Source of the DNA: Buddleja alternifolia
Lineage: Eukaryota > Streptophyta > Magnoliopsida > Lamiales > Scrophulariaceae
Reading direction: 5' to 3'
Length of the DNA stretch: 64,000 nt
Assembly: GCA_019426215.1 (NCBI GenBank)
Contig: CM033396.1
Span: forward strand, 21,033,101 to 21,097,100
Below are positions 53,760 to 64,000 of this stretch, in pieces. The first letter of the stretch is position 1, and each line of letters starts with the position of its first letter. The notes under the pieces were generated by a model that had not been told where the DNA came from, made no database searches, and saw nothing but the letters and a program-made list of their open reading frames with translations. A program made the translations under genes and the position numbers.

Positions 53760-56440
53760 TATATATAAACACCTAATTGAGATCTTGGTTTATTTTCTGC
53801 TTTAGTTTATATCTCTCTTAGATTTATAACCTGTTTAGTTAGATATGCTTGAGAGTTCTGTCCGAACTAGCCTAACAAAATCAACTGACTTAGAAACTTG
53901 AGAATGGTCCTCAGTTTAGAGTAGTTGAATTATATGCTTGAAGAAAGCATTACTCAAGTCTAAATATGGGACGACGAGTAGGGCTATTATATGAGGCGCA
54001 CCGGATATAGAACTATGTGTTTTTAAAACTAGTGTTCTATGACCGGTTTTCTCAGCTTCTTATGTTCTACATTCTAGAGTTAGTGCTCATGATTGAAGAA
54101 TTAGAAAGAAGTGAAAAGTTGGAAGAATGAGAGTGAATTTATCGAACCAGACATTATATCGTGGGTTTCCACATAAGATCCAACTTTGTTCTTTTAAATA
54201 TTTCGGATATTTTTTATAGTATTGGATGATTGATTAGTTTTTCCAAATGCTACTAAGAATGTTATCCTTTCCTGACTAGGTCAAGAAATGATACTTCTTT
54301 AAGTTTGGTATTAACTTACCTAACATTTATTTTGGAAATAAATGTAGGAATAAGGCATCCTTACTAAATTTTTTTGAAATTAGTGTACTGTGAACAAATA
54401 TACTAAAGAGCGTAGTATGCTAGAGACAAACTAGAGAAATTGGATAGCACCTAAGATTAGGTTATGCCTTAAGAGCATAAGATTCATGAGTTAGGAGAAA
54501 CATGGGGGTGAAAGCCCATTGGGATTGGATCCCTATCCAAACTTAAGAATCTCGTCTCAAAGATATAATGACCAAATCTCCCTTCATCTGGAAAATAAGA
54601 AAGGGCCACTCAAGTTTTGAAGTTTGGTGTATACTGACGTCTATGGTTGAAAATGGATATCATATAAGGGCACTACGATTGGATCGCAGCGACAAGTATA
54701 TGATTGCCTAATTTGACCCATTCTTAAAAGAACGTAATATAGTTTCACAGCTGACATTTCCAGCGACTCTAAAAATGAATAGGGCAGTAGCATGCAAGAA
54801 TGAGATATTGTTGGACATGACTCATTCTATGCTAAACTACATAGAATTGCCCAATTCATAGTGAGTCATGCGCTGCTCATAGGTGAATCTTGAATAGATG
54901 TCCCTCCAAATTCATTCCTAATGCAACACATTAGATATGGCGCAAGTGGAAGCCTAGTCCTAAGTACGTGAGGGTACGGCGATACCCAACCTAAGCAGAA
55001 TAGACAAAGGTAAAGAATCTGGAGGCTAAGTCCTTAAAAGGATATTTTTGTTGGTTGTCTCAAATGGTTCAGTGGGAGACCTCTTTGACCTACATGATGA
55101 TCGGAGAATCATTGTGGCCTTAAAAGCCACCATTCTCGAAGATAAGTTCATTTGAGAAAGTCAAGTTGGTAGAAAGATTGTTCTACAAGAACAAAATAAA
55201 ACTCCTTAGGAGATTATTAACCCAGCCCATTATAACACAACCACCAATGAATTGGTCTCTAGAGTATCTCAACCGCCTGACATGTATGTTCGTCTGCTAC
55301 ATGGAAAGCATAAGTTGTATGTTGTAGCAGAGGGGATCCATGGATACAATCCCTCTTCGCATGACAAATCGATAGTGGATATGGACTCTACAAGAAGGTG
55401 TAAGACTATGAAAGTGAAAATAGATTAGATGTTCTTTGAATCAATCCAAGACTCTAGTAGATCTCGCCGTGAGTATTGTACCTATCGGAGGTGAATACAT
55501 TTACAAGAAAAAGATTGATTCAAATGGCAAGGCCAGGCTGATGGCGAAAGGGTATAGTCAAAAGAAGGGCATTGACTATGAGGAAGCCCCTTTGCCACAG
55601 TTATAATCAAATTCACTAGAATCTTACTTTCGATAGTAGCACAACAAGATTATGAAAATCTGACGCATGGATATGAAGACTCGTTCATGAATGGATTCCT
55701 TGAAAAGGGCATCCACAAAGAATAGCCCAAGAGTTTCACATCTAAGGCCGATTCTCATAAGGTCGACTAGCTGTATAAATCCACTTGTGGATTTAAGCAG
55801 ACCTCTCGTAGTTGGAATCTTCACTTTGATGTCATAATTGGGAATTATGATATCATTAAAAACGAAGAAGAACCATCTATGTGCAATAAGGCTAGTGGGA
55901 GCTAGATATCATTTCTAGTAGTATATGTGGAGGTTACTTTACAAATACAAAATGATATGAGCTCATTGAGTTAAATCAAGACATAAATCTCAAGCATGCT
56001 CTCCATAAAAAACTTGGGAGTAACCACTTTCATCCTTAGAATTTGCGTCTATGGAGATAGGGCAAATAGGATGATGGGGCCCTCCCAAGCCCTTTGCTTA
56101 GAATAAATCCTAAAGAAGTTAGGATAGAAGATCTAAGAAAGGGCTCTTGCCTAGTGAGGAAGAGCAAAGGGTAGACATAAAAAATATCATGAAGTATTTG
56201 AGAAAAACTTAAGATATATTCTTCGTCTATGCCTGTGGAGAATTGATAGTGGAAATTTATACTTGCTCGGACTTTAAGTCTGATAAAGAAATTAAAATTC
56301 CATTTTGGTTTGTATTCACTCTCAACTGTGAAGTAGTAACCTGGAAGATTTCCAAGAAAATTACTCCACTACTGAGAATGTATATATAATTTCCTTAGAA
56401 CCTTAGAAGTGGTCAAGGAATTTTGTTTGGATCTGAAGTT
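53760..56440 (+). pseudogene. Copia E5 gag-pol, heavily decayed
   Basis: Plus-strand fragments in several frames match Angela-like pol, in the expected order. A shortened Gag with a large deletion is at ~53870-54130. A trace of the protease-flanking region is at ~54090. The pre-integrase and integrase parts (GKMTK at ~54570, then a DRSGKYM-like DRGGEY region at ~54680) follow, then RT (YKKKIDSNGKARLMAKGYSQKKGIDYEE at ~55500) and RNase H (KYLRKT at ~56190, VVTWKISKK at ~56330). There are numerous stops and frameshifts and no long ORF. It ends where element S starts. Confidence 0.82.
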
Positions 56441-56445
56441 CATGG

Positions 56446-57081
56446 TTATGTCATCGCTGCCTTGAAGTGATTGAAAACGTACAAAGCCCAATTGACCTTT
56501 AGTTTGGTCAAAATGTCTATCATCATCTTATACAGCAAATTTGAAATTTTATCAAATGATCCCTTACGACACTCTATCATCTTTGCGCATACATCAGCCA
56601 GAATGACATATTCGCCTTTCATGTCATTCTTCTTGAAATTCGGTTCATATGCAGCAACAATGTCATCTCGCCGGACTTGATCCCAAACTTTGGTAGCAGC
56701 TCCCATGGCAACTTCTTCGACTTCACAGCCAGAAGTGGGTAGTTTTAGCAAATCAGCAAGAAGTTGTAGAGTAAGAATGAAAAGGGTTTCGGCAGAAGGG
56801 AAAGAGCAAGAAATTAAGTTGCCATCGTCAGAAATGACAACATTCTCAATTAAAAATTTGACCTCTTCTTCATGAATTAGAGAATAAGAACTGAGAAGGG
56901 TCCTCAATCTAGATTCTTCAATGAGAGCAAGAGTTTCTCTCATGAGGAAATGTTGATTATCAAAAAGGTATTCCCAATTAACCAGGAATCCAGCATTCTA
57001 ACCCATAGCTTTTTCAGCTTTGGATTTTGAGGTGTTTCCGGCATTAGATTTTGAAGATTTTGAGGATTTTGGTGGCGCCAT
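56446..57081 (-). pseudogene. Extra ORF downstream of SIRE-like pol (one nonsense codon)
   Basis: From the ATG at 57081 the frame runs to 56446 with a single in-frame TAG at 56998-57000. It begins with a Ser/Lys-rich tail (MAPPKSSKSSKSNAG). A ~180-residue, mostly helical region follows, with NWEYLFDNQHFL and ending NWALYVFNHFKAAMT. I see no transmembrane segment, enzyme motif or retroviral domain. It somewhat recalls the 'putative plant transposon protein' type of accessory ORF, but I am not certain. It sits on the element's strand at the place where SIRE relatives can carry an envelope-like gene. It appears to have its own promoter-like region upstream. Confidence 0.65.
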
Positions 57082-57199
57082 TGATGAAAAGATGTTAAGC
57101 TTTTTGAGAGAGTAGAAGAAAACCTTTTTGCCTTAGAGAATTTTTACAGCAAAGAGAGAATATGAGAGAAATAAAGTTTTTCTGTAAAAATTTGAAGGG

Positions 57200-57207
57200 T
57201 TTAAATA
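57200..57207 (-). promoter_or_regulatory. Candidate TATA box of the extra ORF
   Basis: On the minus strand TATTTAAA lies ~120 bp before the ATG at 57081. It is followed by a CT-rich leader (TTTCTCTCATATTCTCTC and TTCTTCTACTCTCTC), a composition common in plant mRNA leaders. Inference only. Confidence 0.5.
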
Positions 57208-57954
57208 GAATGGAAAAAAGTAACTCCTCAAATGCTTGATAAATGCAACATGTAAATGTAGTTCATCAAGAAATGAAAAAGATTGAATTTGAGCCATTTA
57301 ATCATAAAGACGGACGATAAATTAGGATAACTGCTGTAAAAGATAAATTTTGAAATCCGCAGTTACTTTTCAAAAAAAATTGAATTTTTTTAAAATTTTC
57401 AATGTGAATTGCACGCGCCTGATGGTACACTGACACGTGCCCAGGCAAGTGCAGTTACTGAACCGCCTATTTTGAGATAAGTATCATTAACCATCAGTTT
57501 GATTTGATAGGAACGTGTGGGCAGTTGTCAAAATCTTATCTTTTGGACTTATCCACACACTACCTTAGCTTTTAGCGATGAAAACAATGCATGATTTCAA
57601 AGAAAGTTACTTAGCTTCAAAGTGGGAATATTCTTAACGCTAAAGTCTTCTTTTAATAAAGAGAATTGAATCGCTTTTGAAAAATAATATTTTTGTTTTA
57701 TTAGCGATCAATTTGAATGCATAAAGGGAAACGCTGATGATCAATGCATAAAATTTTGAAAAATATTTTTGATCATTGTCGTTTACTATTTGAAATAAGT
57801 ACAATTTTAAAGTTCCCTCTAAGATTGATAACTCATTTCAATTTTGAAATCGCTTTAGACATTATAATAAAGTGGATTCCCCTTAAATTATATGCCTATA
57901 AAAATATGATGTTTCATGGTTAAACGTTTAAATCAATCATACCTAATTTACTTC
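57208..57954 (-). other. Spacer between pol and the extra ORF of S
   Basis: No ORF I can support. AT-rich, with no similarity noticed to LTR G. Confidence 0.5.
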
Positions 57955-59624
57955 TCAAAGTGAGAAAACGTTGTTCGTTGAGCGCTTGGGTGAAGATATC
58001 TCTGCCAATTGTTTGTCAATTCCAATGAAATGCATGGAGATATCTTTCTTTTGAACATGATCATGCACGAAATAGTAGCGAATGTCAATGTATTTAGTTC
58101 TAGAATGAAGGACTGGGTTTTGGGTAATAGCTAAAATGCTTTGGTTATCACAATGGATTGAGGTAGGACCTAAGAGGATTCCATAATCTCTAAGTTGTTG
58201 CCTCATCCAAAGGATTTGTGCACAACAGCTTCCAGCGGCTACATACTCGGCTTCAGCGATAGAAGACGCTATGGATTGTTGTTTCTTACTATGCCACGAA
58301 ACCAATCTATCACCTAGAAATTGACAAGTACCACTAGTGCTTTTTCTATCTATTTTGCATTCTGCAAAATCTACATTTGAATAACCTATTAGTTCAAAAG
58401 GAGAGTCCCTTGGATACCATAAGCCCACATTTTATGTGCCTTTTAGGTATTAAGGATTCTTTTGGCTGCAATCAAGTGTGACTCTCTAGGATCAGCTTGA
58501 AAGTGTGCACACATGCATACCAAAAACATGATATCAGGTCTACTAACGGTAAGATAAAGAAGTGATCCAATGATACCTCTATAGTTAATGATATCAATTT
58601 TCTTCCCACTTTCATCTTTATCTAATTTAAGCGTTTGGATCATTGAAACTTTTAAAAATGATGCATTTTTTATACCAAATTTCTTAATCATATCACTTGT
58701 ATATTTAGCTTGGTTTATAAATATGTCATTAGGGAGTTGTTTAACTTGTAATCCTAAGAAGAAAGTTAATTCACCCATCATGCTCATTTCAAATTGATCT
58801 TGCATCATTTTCAAAAATTTCTCACACAATCGCTTATTAGTAGATCCGAAAATAGTATCATCAACATTAATTTGGACTAAGAGAATATCTGTGTTGTGGG
58901 TAATTTTGAATAACGTTGTGTCAACGCTACCTTTTGAAAAGTCTTTACCTATAAGGAAAATAGAAAGAGTGTCATACCATGCTCTTGGTACTTGTTTAAG
59001 GCCATAAAGTGTTTTATACAATTTATAGACCATACTTTTGCCATGGTTGTTAATGAATCCTGAGGGTTGCTCCACATATACTTCTTCTTAGAGTTCACCA
59101 TCCAGGAAAGCACTCTTCATGTCCATTTGATACAATGTAAATTTGTTGAATGCAGCAAGCGCTAGGAACATCCGAATCGCTTTAAGACGGGCTACTGGAG
59201 CATAAGTCTCATCAAAGTCAATACCTTCTTCTTGACAATAACCGTAAGCGACCAATATGGCTTTGCCTCTTACAACAACACCATCTTCATCCATCTTGAT
59301 CATGAAAACCCATCTAGTCCCAATAACTCCTTGGTGAGTTGGCCTAGGAACTAGCGTCCAAACCTTATTACGCTCAAATTGGTTAAGCTCCTCTTGCATC
59401 ACTTCTACCCAACTTGAATCACTAAACGCTTCATCCACTTTCTTTGGTTCCATTTGAGATAGGAAACTTGTGAACATGGCCTCGTTGAATATAGCAGCCC
59501 TAGTCCTTACAGTTACTCTAATATCTTCAATTACTAGCTCTGGTGGATGATCTCTAAGCCATTTACGATCTGGTTGGAATGGATTGAGAGACTCTTGATT
59601 ATCAATCTCTTGACCCTCATTCAC
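57955..59624 (-). pseudogene. SIRE-like RT and RNase H of S, decayed
   Basis: RT begins at 59624-59091 ([20 protein letters not shown], then [35 protein letters not shown]) and stops at an in-frame TAA (59088-59090). It continues in the same frame (59075-58443) with LYGLKQVPRAWY. The active-site box reads INVDD, where relatives have IYVDD, so Tyr is replaced by Asn. A frameshift near 58435 leads to RNase H (58428-57955): DFAECKIDRKSTSGTCQFLG, EAEYVAAGSC, HCDNQS. Not functional as it stands. Confidence 0.88.
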
Positions 59625-59627
59625 CTT

Positions 59628-61130
59628 TTACGCAGTCGCTTCATCATTCACAGTTCCAATTTGCTCTTGATGATCATTCTCTTCATGATCATCAGCATGT
59701 CTTACAATATCATCATTGATAACCTCACGGGTAACCTTAGGATTGGGCACAAAGATCTCATCATCATCATCATCATTATCATCACCAAGATTGATTTGTG
59801 GCACTTGTTGGGAAAGATCTTCAACTCCTATATCATCAATATTAACCTTACTCGGCTCTTGGTTAGCATCATCAAACACAACATGAATAGATTCCTCAAC
59901 CTTCGATTTGATCTTATTTAGGATATGGAAACTCTTTTCATTTTTAGCATAGCCAAGAAAGATTCCCTCATCCGCTTTATGATTAAACGTCTTTAAGTTG
60001 TGGGATCCATTGTTATGAATGAAAATTTTTGAACACATGAAAATAAGAAACGTTAGGCTTACGTCCCTTTCATAACTCATATGGAGTCTTTTCATGTTGC
60101 TTGTTGACCATACACTGGTTCTGAGTGTAGCAAGTGGTATTGATTGCTTCGTTCCAAAACCTTTAAGGCAGCTTGGACTCTACTAACATTGTCTTAGCGG
60201 CTTCTTTAAGCGTTCTATTACGTCGCTTGGCAACTCCATTCTGTTGAGGCTTTCTAGATGCAGAATACTCATGGAGTATTCCAAAATCTATACAAAACTT
60301 CTCAACAATATGGTTAGTAAATTCAGTTCCTCTATCGCTTCTAATTCTTGTCACCTTTAGATCTTTTGAGGTTTGTAATTGACGAATTAGCCCTGTGAGC
60401 TTGCCACTTGTTTCATCTTTAGGCGCTAAAAATTCTACCAATGTATAGCGTGAGAAATTATCAACTTTCACTAGCGAATACTTTTTCCACTAACACTCAT
60501 GATTTGAATCGGATCAAACAAATCCAAATGCAATAGTTCAAGAATTCTAGAAGTAGATATATAAGGTTTCTTATTAAAAGATGATTTGACTTGTTTTCCC
60601 ATTTGACATGCATCACATAAGTGATTTGTCTGAAATAAACCCTTAGGTAATCCCTCTACAAGATTTAGCGATATAAATTTAAAGATTTCCTTAAAGTTGA
60701 GGTGGTTCATTTTTCTATGCCATAACCAACACAATTCCTTTTGACTCTTAGCAACAAAGCATGTAGGGTTGTTATCGATTGCTGAACCCTAATCTACCAA
60801 ATAAACATTATGTGTTCTTTTTCCTTTTAATTTAGTAGATCCAGTCTTAGCGTCATTAATGTAGCAATAGTCACTAGAAAATTTAACTTCAAAGCCTTTA
60901 TCACAAAATTGACTAATGCTCAAGAAATTACGCTTACGACCCTCAACATAATATGGGTCACTTATTATGACGTTCCCCCTATGCATGATACCTATACCTT
61001 TGGTTTTTCCTTTAGAGTTATCACCGAATATAACTTGAGGACTATTAGTTGCATGATAGTTGATCAAGAGATCCTTTGAGCCTATCATGTGCCTTGACGA
61101 TCCACTATCGATGTACTAAATTGATGTATC
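59628..61130 (-). pseudogene. SIRE-like protease and integrase of S, decayed
   Basis: The protease active site YIDSGSSRHM is read at ~61118-61083, directly after a TAG where relatives have Trp. The pre-integrase finger follows (60734-60471: LWHRKMNHLNF, CDACQMGKQ). The integrase core (60471-60163) has DNFSRYTLVEF and SDRGTEF. The motif after PQQNGVA reads KRRN, where the family has ERRN, so the catalytic Glu is Lys. The C-terminal part (60095-59628) carries a run of Asp residues and ends at an in-frame TAA (59628-59630). Confidence 0.87.
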
Positions 61131-61311
61131 GGTGCTGGCTCTAGGTACCTGAATTCAAAGGGCAGTTCTAATTCTTTTTAGGTACCCATTGCGACTTGGG
61201 TCCTTTAACTTAGTGTTAGTGTAAACTAAAACTTTTAGAACTCATATTTGCCTAGTCTTCATGGCGGGAGGATCGGCCTTTTTGGGTTTCGATTTGTGTT
61301 GTGTGTGCTTT

Positions 61312-63122
61312 TTAGTATATCATAATATCCTTGGCCTTTTGAGCGTTTGGATTCACCTTCTTTTGTGAATCAGTCACCTTCGTCTTTCCCTTGCCTGAGT
61401 TAACTTTGGCTTTCTCATTTGGCCTCGAACCACTGCCATTTGGTTCATTCAGCGTTTGACTGTTTGAACTCTTCTCAACAAAGGCTATATATACCTTTTC
61501 CTTTGTTGGTTGCCGTAACCTTAGACGCTTTTGATTTATTACCAAATTTATCACAACCTAAACCGGTCTTTTCACCAAAAAGTCTGGTTACCTCAGTCAC
61601 AGTATCTAACTTTCTTAAAGCTTTTGATAATGATGAGACGAGCTGCTCTGATTTGGCAAGTTTAGCGATCAGCTCAGCTTTTCTCTTGACTACCATATCA
61701 AGATCACTTTTCAATTGAGCGATCTCTGCTTCTAGTGATTGGTTCTTCTCAATGCACTGTTTCTGAACTAGCAACTCGGCTTTGAGCATCACATTATCAC
61801 TTTTAATCGCTGAGATCTCATCAGTGTGTTTTTGATAAAGTGTGGCAGTTCCTTGACAATCTTTGTAATATTCATTAACTTTATCGAGTAATTCTTCATA
61901 AGAAAAAGGATAAGATAGTTCAGTAGATACCTCAGGTAATGAGTCATCAAACGCTTCTTCATCTCTCGCCAGAGACAAATTAGCACCGAGTCACTAGATG
62001 TCTCACCATCGCTGCTTTCATCTGAAGATTCTAACTCTTTAGGTGTGGAGAATGGTTCAGATTCCGCTAGCAAACTTTGTTGACAAAGGCTACTCCTGAA
62101 TTGGTTTCTATCCGCATGATCTTGCATTGTGGGCTAAGATATATTTGGATAAGGGCAATTTACCCTGGTAGTGCCCTGGTTTCCCTGCAATTGTAACAAA
62201 GATTAGTTCTCAATTTTTGTTCAGTTGTTAACCTTTTGGATAACCACTGGCGCTGAGAGATTCTGACTCTGATTCAGAGATGGAGGCGCATGATATTGAA
62301 CTAGCGCTGGGGGCTGAGGCGCAGAATACATTGGCGCTTGATACTGAGGGGCTTGTACATGGGGAGGGGTTTGAAATGAGGTCTATCCATTCAAATTTCT
62401 CTTTTCATATCTTAGAAATTTCTTAAATCTCTTGGCCAATAAAGCCATTTCCTTTTTCTCATTTGATTCTGACGCTTTCACCTCACTGGTTGTTTTACCC
62501 TTATTCTTAGTAGTTGCAATTAAAGCTCTGGTTTCAATCGCTGAAGTCGACGTATCACTGATTTCTCCCAATTCAAACTCAAAAGATCTTAACTCCGAAA
62601 ATGCATATTCTGGAGTTATGATATCTAACATCTGAGATTCTCTCATCGCTACAGTCTTCATCAAATACTTGCTTGGAAGACTTCTGAAAATCTTATTGAC
62701 CATCTCCTTATTGGTCAACTCCTTATCCAATGATGCTAACTCTGTAATAAAGTAAATATCGCATCCAATTGATCTACCGTCTCGTTGGGCTGCATCTTAA
62801 AATGCTCAAATTTTTGCATGGCCATGGAGAGTTTGTTCTCCCTCATCTATGCAAATCCTTCATACACAGAGGCCAACTTATCCCAAATTTCCTTTGTAGT
62901 TTTGCAAAGCTTTATTTTGTTGAACAATCCCTCATTATCTATCAACGCTGAGTAGAGAGCGCTTTGTCCAACATTATCCAGATTCGCTCTTCTTCGATCA
63001 TCTGGCGTCCATTCTACCTTTGGCTTCTCGACATATCCATCCGAAGTCACTTCATCCACTCCAGGGGCTCGAGTTATCACTTTCATGATTTGAATGGGGC
63101 CTTCTGTAATAACATCAAACAT
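61312..63122 (-). pseudogene. gag: SIRE-like Gag of S, frameshifted
   Basis: It starts at 63122. RRANLDNVGQSALYSALIDNEG and KLCKTTKEIWDKLASVYEG are characteristic copia Gag (UBN2-type). It continues in another frame at 62730-62383 (NKIFRSLPSKYLMKT, AFSELRSFEFELGE). A Pro-rich stretch at ~62380-62230 follows. A degenerate zinc knuckle (CYNC..., frameshifted before PGHY, last Cys not preserved) lies at ~62200-62155. Long helical, acidic coiled-coil-like segments are at 62127-61312. Confidence 0.82.
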
Positions 63123-63293
63123 TTTGTTATCTCATGAGCATAAGTATATAAATGATCTAAGTTTCCATGAGTCATAGTTCGACTCAATCAACTTCGGCAT
63201 CTTGTTAAAAGCCATGATATGAGATTTTTCAAAAGTAAGCGACTAAGTTTTGAAAAATGGATCTAAACAAGCAGTTACGCTCAGAAACGCTTA

Positions 63294-63736
63294 GGTTTTG
63301 TTTGGATGTGTTTTCATTTCATTTTTAACCGTCATTTTTTAAAATGTATGAGAGAACGTGTTTTTTGATTTTCATGTGAGAAAAGTGAAAAAAGTAGGTG
63401 TGTTTGGGTGTGTTTTTGAAAATGGTTGAAATTTGTGAGTGTGATGTGTGAAATGATTGAAAAGTAATGATTAGATGAATAGTACTAGATTTGATGTTGA
63501 ATATTGATGAGAGAAGAGAGAGAGAGAGAGAGGATGGTGATGGGTGGATGAGAGAGAAAATGTGAGATAAGTGATGTAAAATGTAATTTTAAATAAATGA
63601 TTGAAATCTCGGGAATGTAAAAACAAGAATGAAAATGAGAATATTTTCAGTTAAAAATAGTGTAAAGTGTGTATTTTCATTTTCAGATGAAAATGGAAAT
63701 GGAAAAACTATAATGAAAATACAAACAAATAAAGCC
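63294..63736. mobile_element. Tourist-like MITE 2 (443 bp)
   Basis: Imperfect terminal inverted repeats (GGTTTTGTTTGGATGTGTTT against GGCTTTATTTGTTTGTATTT) are flanked by the TSD TTA (63291-63293 and 63737-63739). TTA is the standard PIF/Harbinger target. It has no ORF with transposase features and contains a GAGA microsatellite. It was inserted between the primer site and gag of S. Confidence 0.88.
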
Positions 63737-63753
63737 TTAGGTTTCTACTTCAA

Positions 63754-63767
63754 CTGCTCTGATACCA
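63754..63767 (-). promoter_or_regulatory. Copia primer binding site of S
   Basis: On the minus strand TGGTATCAGAGCAG lies two bases after the LTR end GAGACCACCA. It complements initiator methionine tRNA. Confidence 0.9.
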
Positions 63768-63769
63768 CT

Positions 63770-64000
63770 TGGTGGTCTCAAGTGGCATACGAAAGGTCTA
63801 GAAGGGGATGGTGAATAGACTCTGAAATCTTTTTCGACTTCAAAAATTTCGTATCACTTTTAAGAATTTGAATGCTTAGAAAGCAAAGCACTAGGTCAAG
63901 CGCTAAAGGATAATTAATTTAGACTTATTGATTTTGGCAGTTACCAAAGTAGGGTAACGCTTAGATCGCTTAATCAGGGTTAGCACATCGGCATTGATTT
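63770..64000 (-). repeat. 5' LTR of SIRE-like element S, partial
   Basis: This is the last ~230 bp of the LTR (minus-strand end CTTGAGACCACCA); the rest lies beyond the window. It matches the end of solo LTR G (13800-14050), sharing ATACGAAATTTTTGAAGTCG and CCTTTCGTATGCCACTTG. Confidence 0.9.

Larger units (their letters stand above)
34451..56440 (+). mobile_element. Old Angela-like copia E5 with nested insertions
   Basis: The 5' LTR (34451-36107) and primer site are followed by leader sequence interrupted by element B (36156-49362). The leader resumes at 49363 and reaches decayed gag and pol at ~53760-56440. Two hAT-type elements lie in the leader. No 3' LTR is visible: at ~56440 the sequence changes to minus-strand element S. 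All coding parts are heavily degraded, more than in C1 or E4. Confidence 0.78.
56446..64000 (-). mobile_element. SIRE-like copia S with extra ORF, runs off the window
   Basis: On the minus strand the order is 5' LTR (from beyond 64000 to 63770), primer site, MITE, gag, protease, integrase, RT, RNase H, an ~870-bp spacer and an additional ORF. The RT and linker wording ([33 protein letters not shown]) fits the SIRE lineage. The 3' LTR is not found; the element is cut at ~56445 beside E5. The LTR family is that of solo LTR G. Many stops and frameshifts are present. Confidence 0.87.

Overview
This 64-kb window is plant nuclear DNA, almost certainly from a dicot, and consists almost entirely of nested transposable elements. 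I found no host gene, rRNA or tRNA gene, or CRISPR array. The evidence for a plant is direct. There are Ty1/copia elements of Angela-like and SIRE-like type with initiator-Met-tRNA primer sites. There are Ty3/gypsy elements of Athila-like type with the TGGCGCCGTTGCCGGGGA primer site. There are also Tourist-like MITEs, hAT MITEs and a tRNA-derived SINE. Names such as C1, E2 and A are local labels used only in this annotation.

Layout. Positions 1-2091 are the end of one copy of a ~10.27-kb tandemly duplicated unit; the second copy runs 2092-12364. 2092-9756 is an Athila-like gypsy on the minus strand (A), whose pol is intact except for one nonsense codon and whose 3' LTR is missing. The scaffold of the middle is an old minus-strand Angela-like copia (C1), found in three pieces (9757-10179, 26558-27996, 34149-34450). 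Into C1 went a solo LTR (E2, TSD GCAAT), which was itself split by a plus-strand copia (E3). E3 carries a SIRE-like solo LTR (G, TSD ATATG) in its 5' LTR and a minus-strand copia (E4) in its body. E4 carries an Athila-like solo LTR (F) and a Tourist-like MITE.

C1 was also hit by a young non-autonomous gypsy (C, 27997-34148, TSD CATGG, LTRs ~99.5% identical) and by a plus-strand copia (E5, from 34451). E5 contains a 13.2-kb gypsy-type element without pol (B, 36156-49362, TSD GTGAT). B contains a minus-strand gypsy fragment (H), which is split by a gag-protease-only Athila-like element (D, 40180-47005, TSD GAACT). E5's leader carries two hAT-type elements, one with a SINE inside. 56446-64000 is a decayed SIRE-like copia on the minus strand (S) with an extra ORF downstream of pol and a Tourist-like MITE beside its primer site.

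How the parts relate. A is the only element here with a near-complete gypsy pol. C and D lack RT and integrase but keep LTRs, primer site, polypurine tract and a gag-derived ORF, so they look like parasites of an A-like helper. The most interesting signals are cis elements shared by A, C and D. First, a two-hairpin motif sits at fixed geometry just after the last stop codon, with a compensatory base-pair change. Second, each LTR family has its own GC-rich palindromic array, and in A and D that same array recurs at the gag-protease junction.
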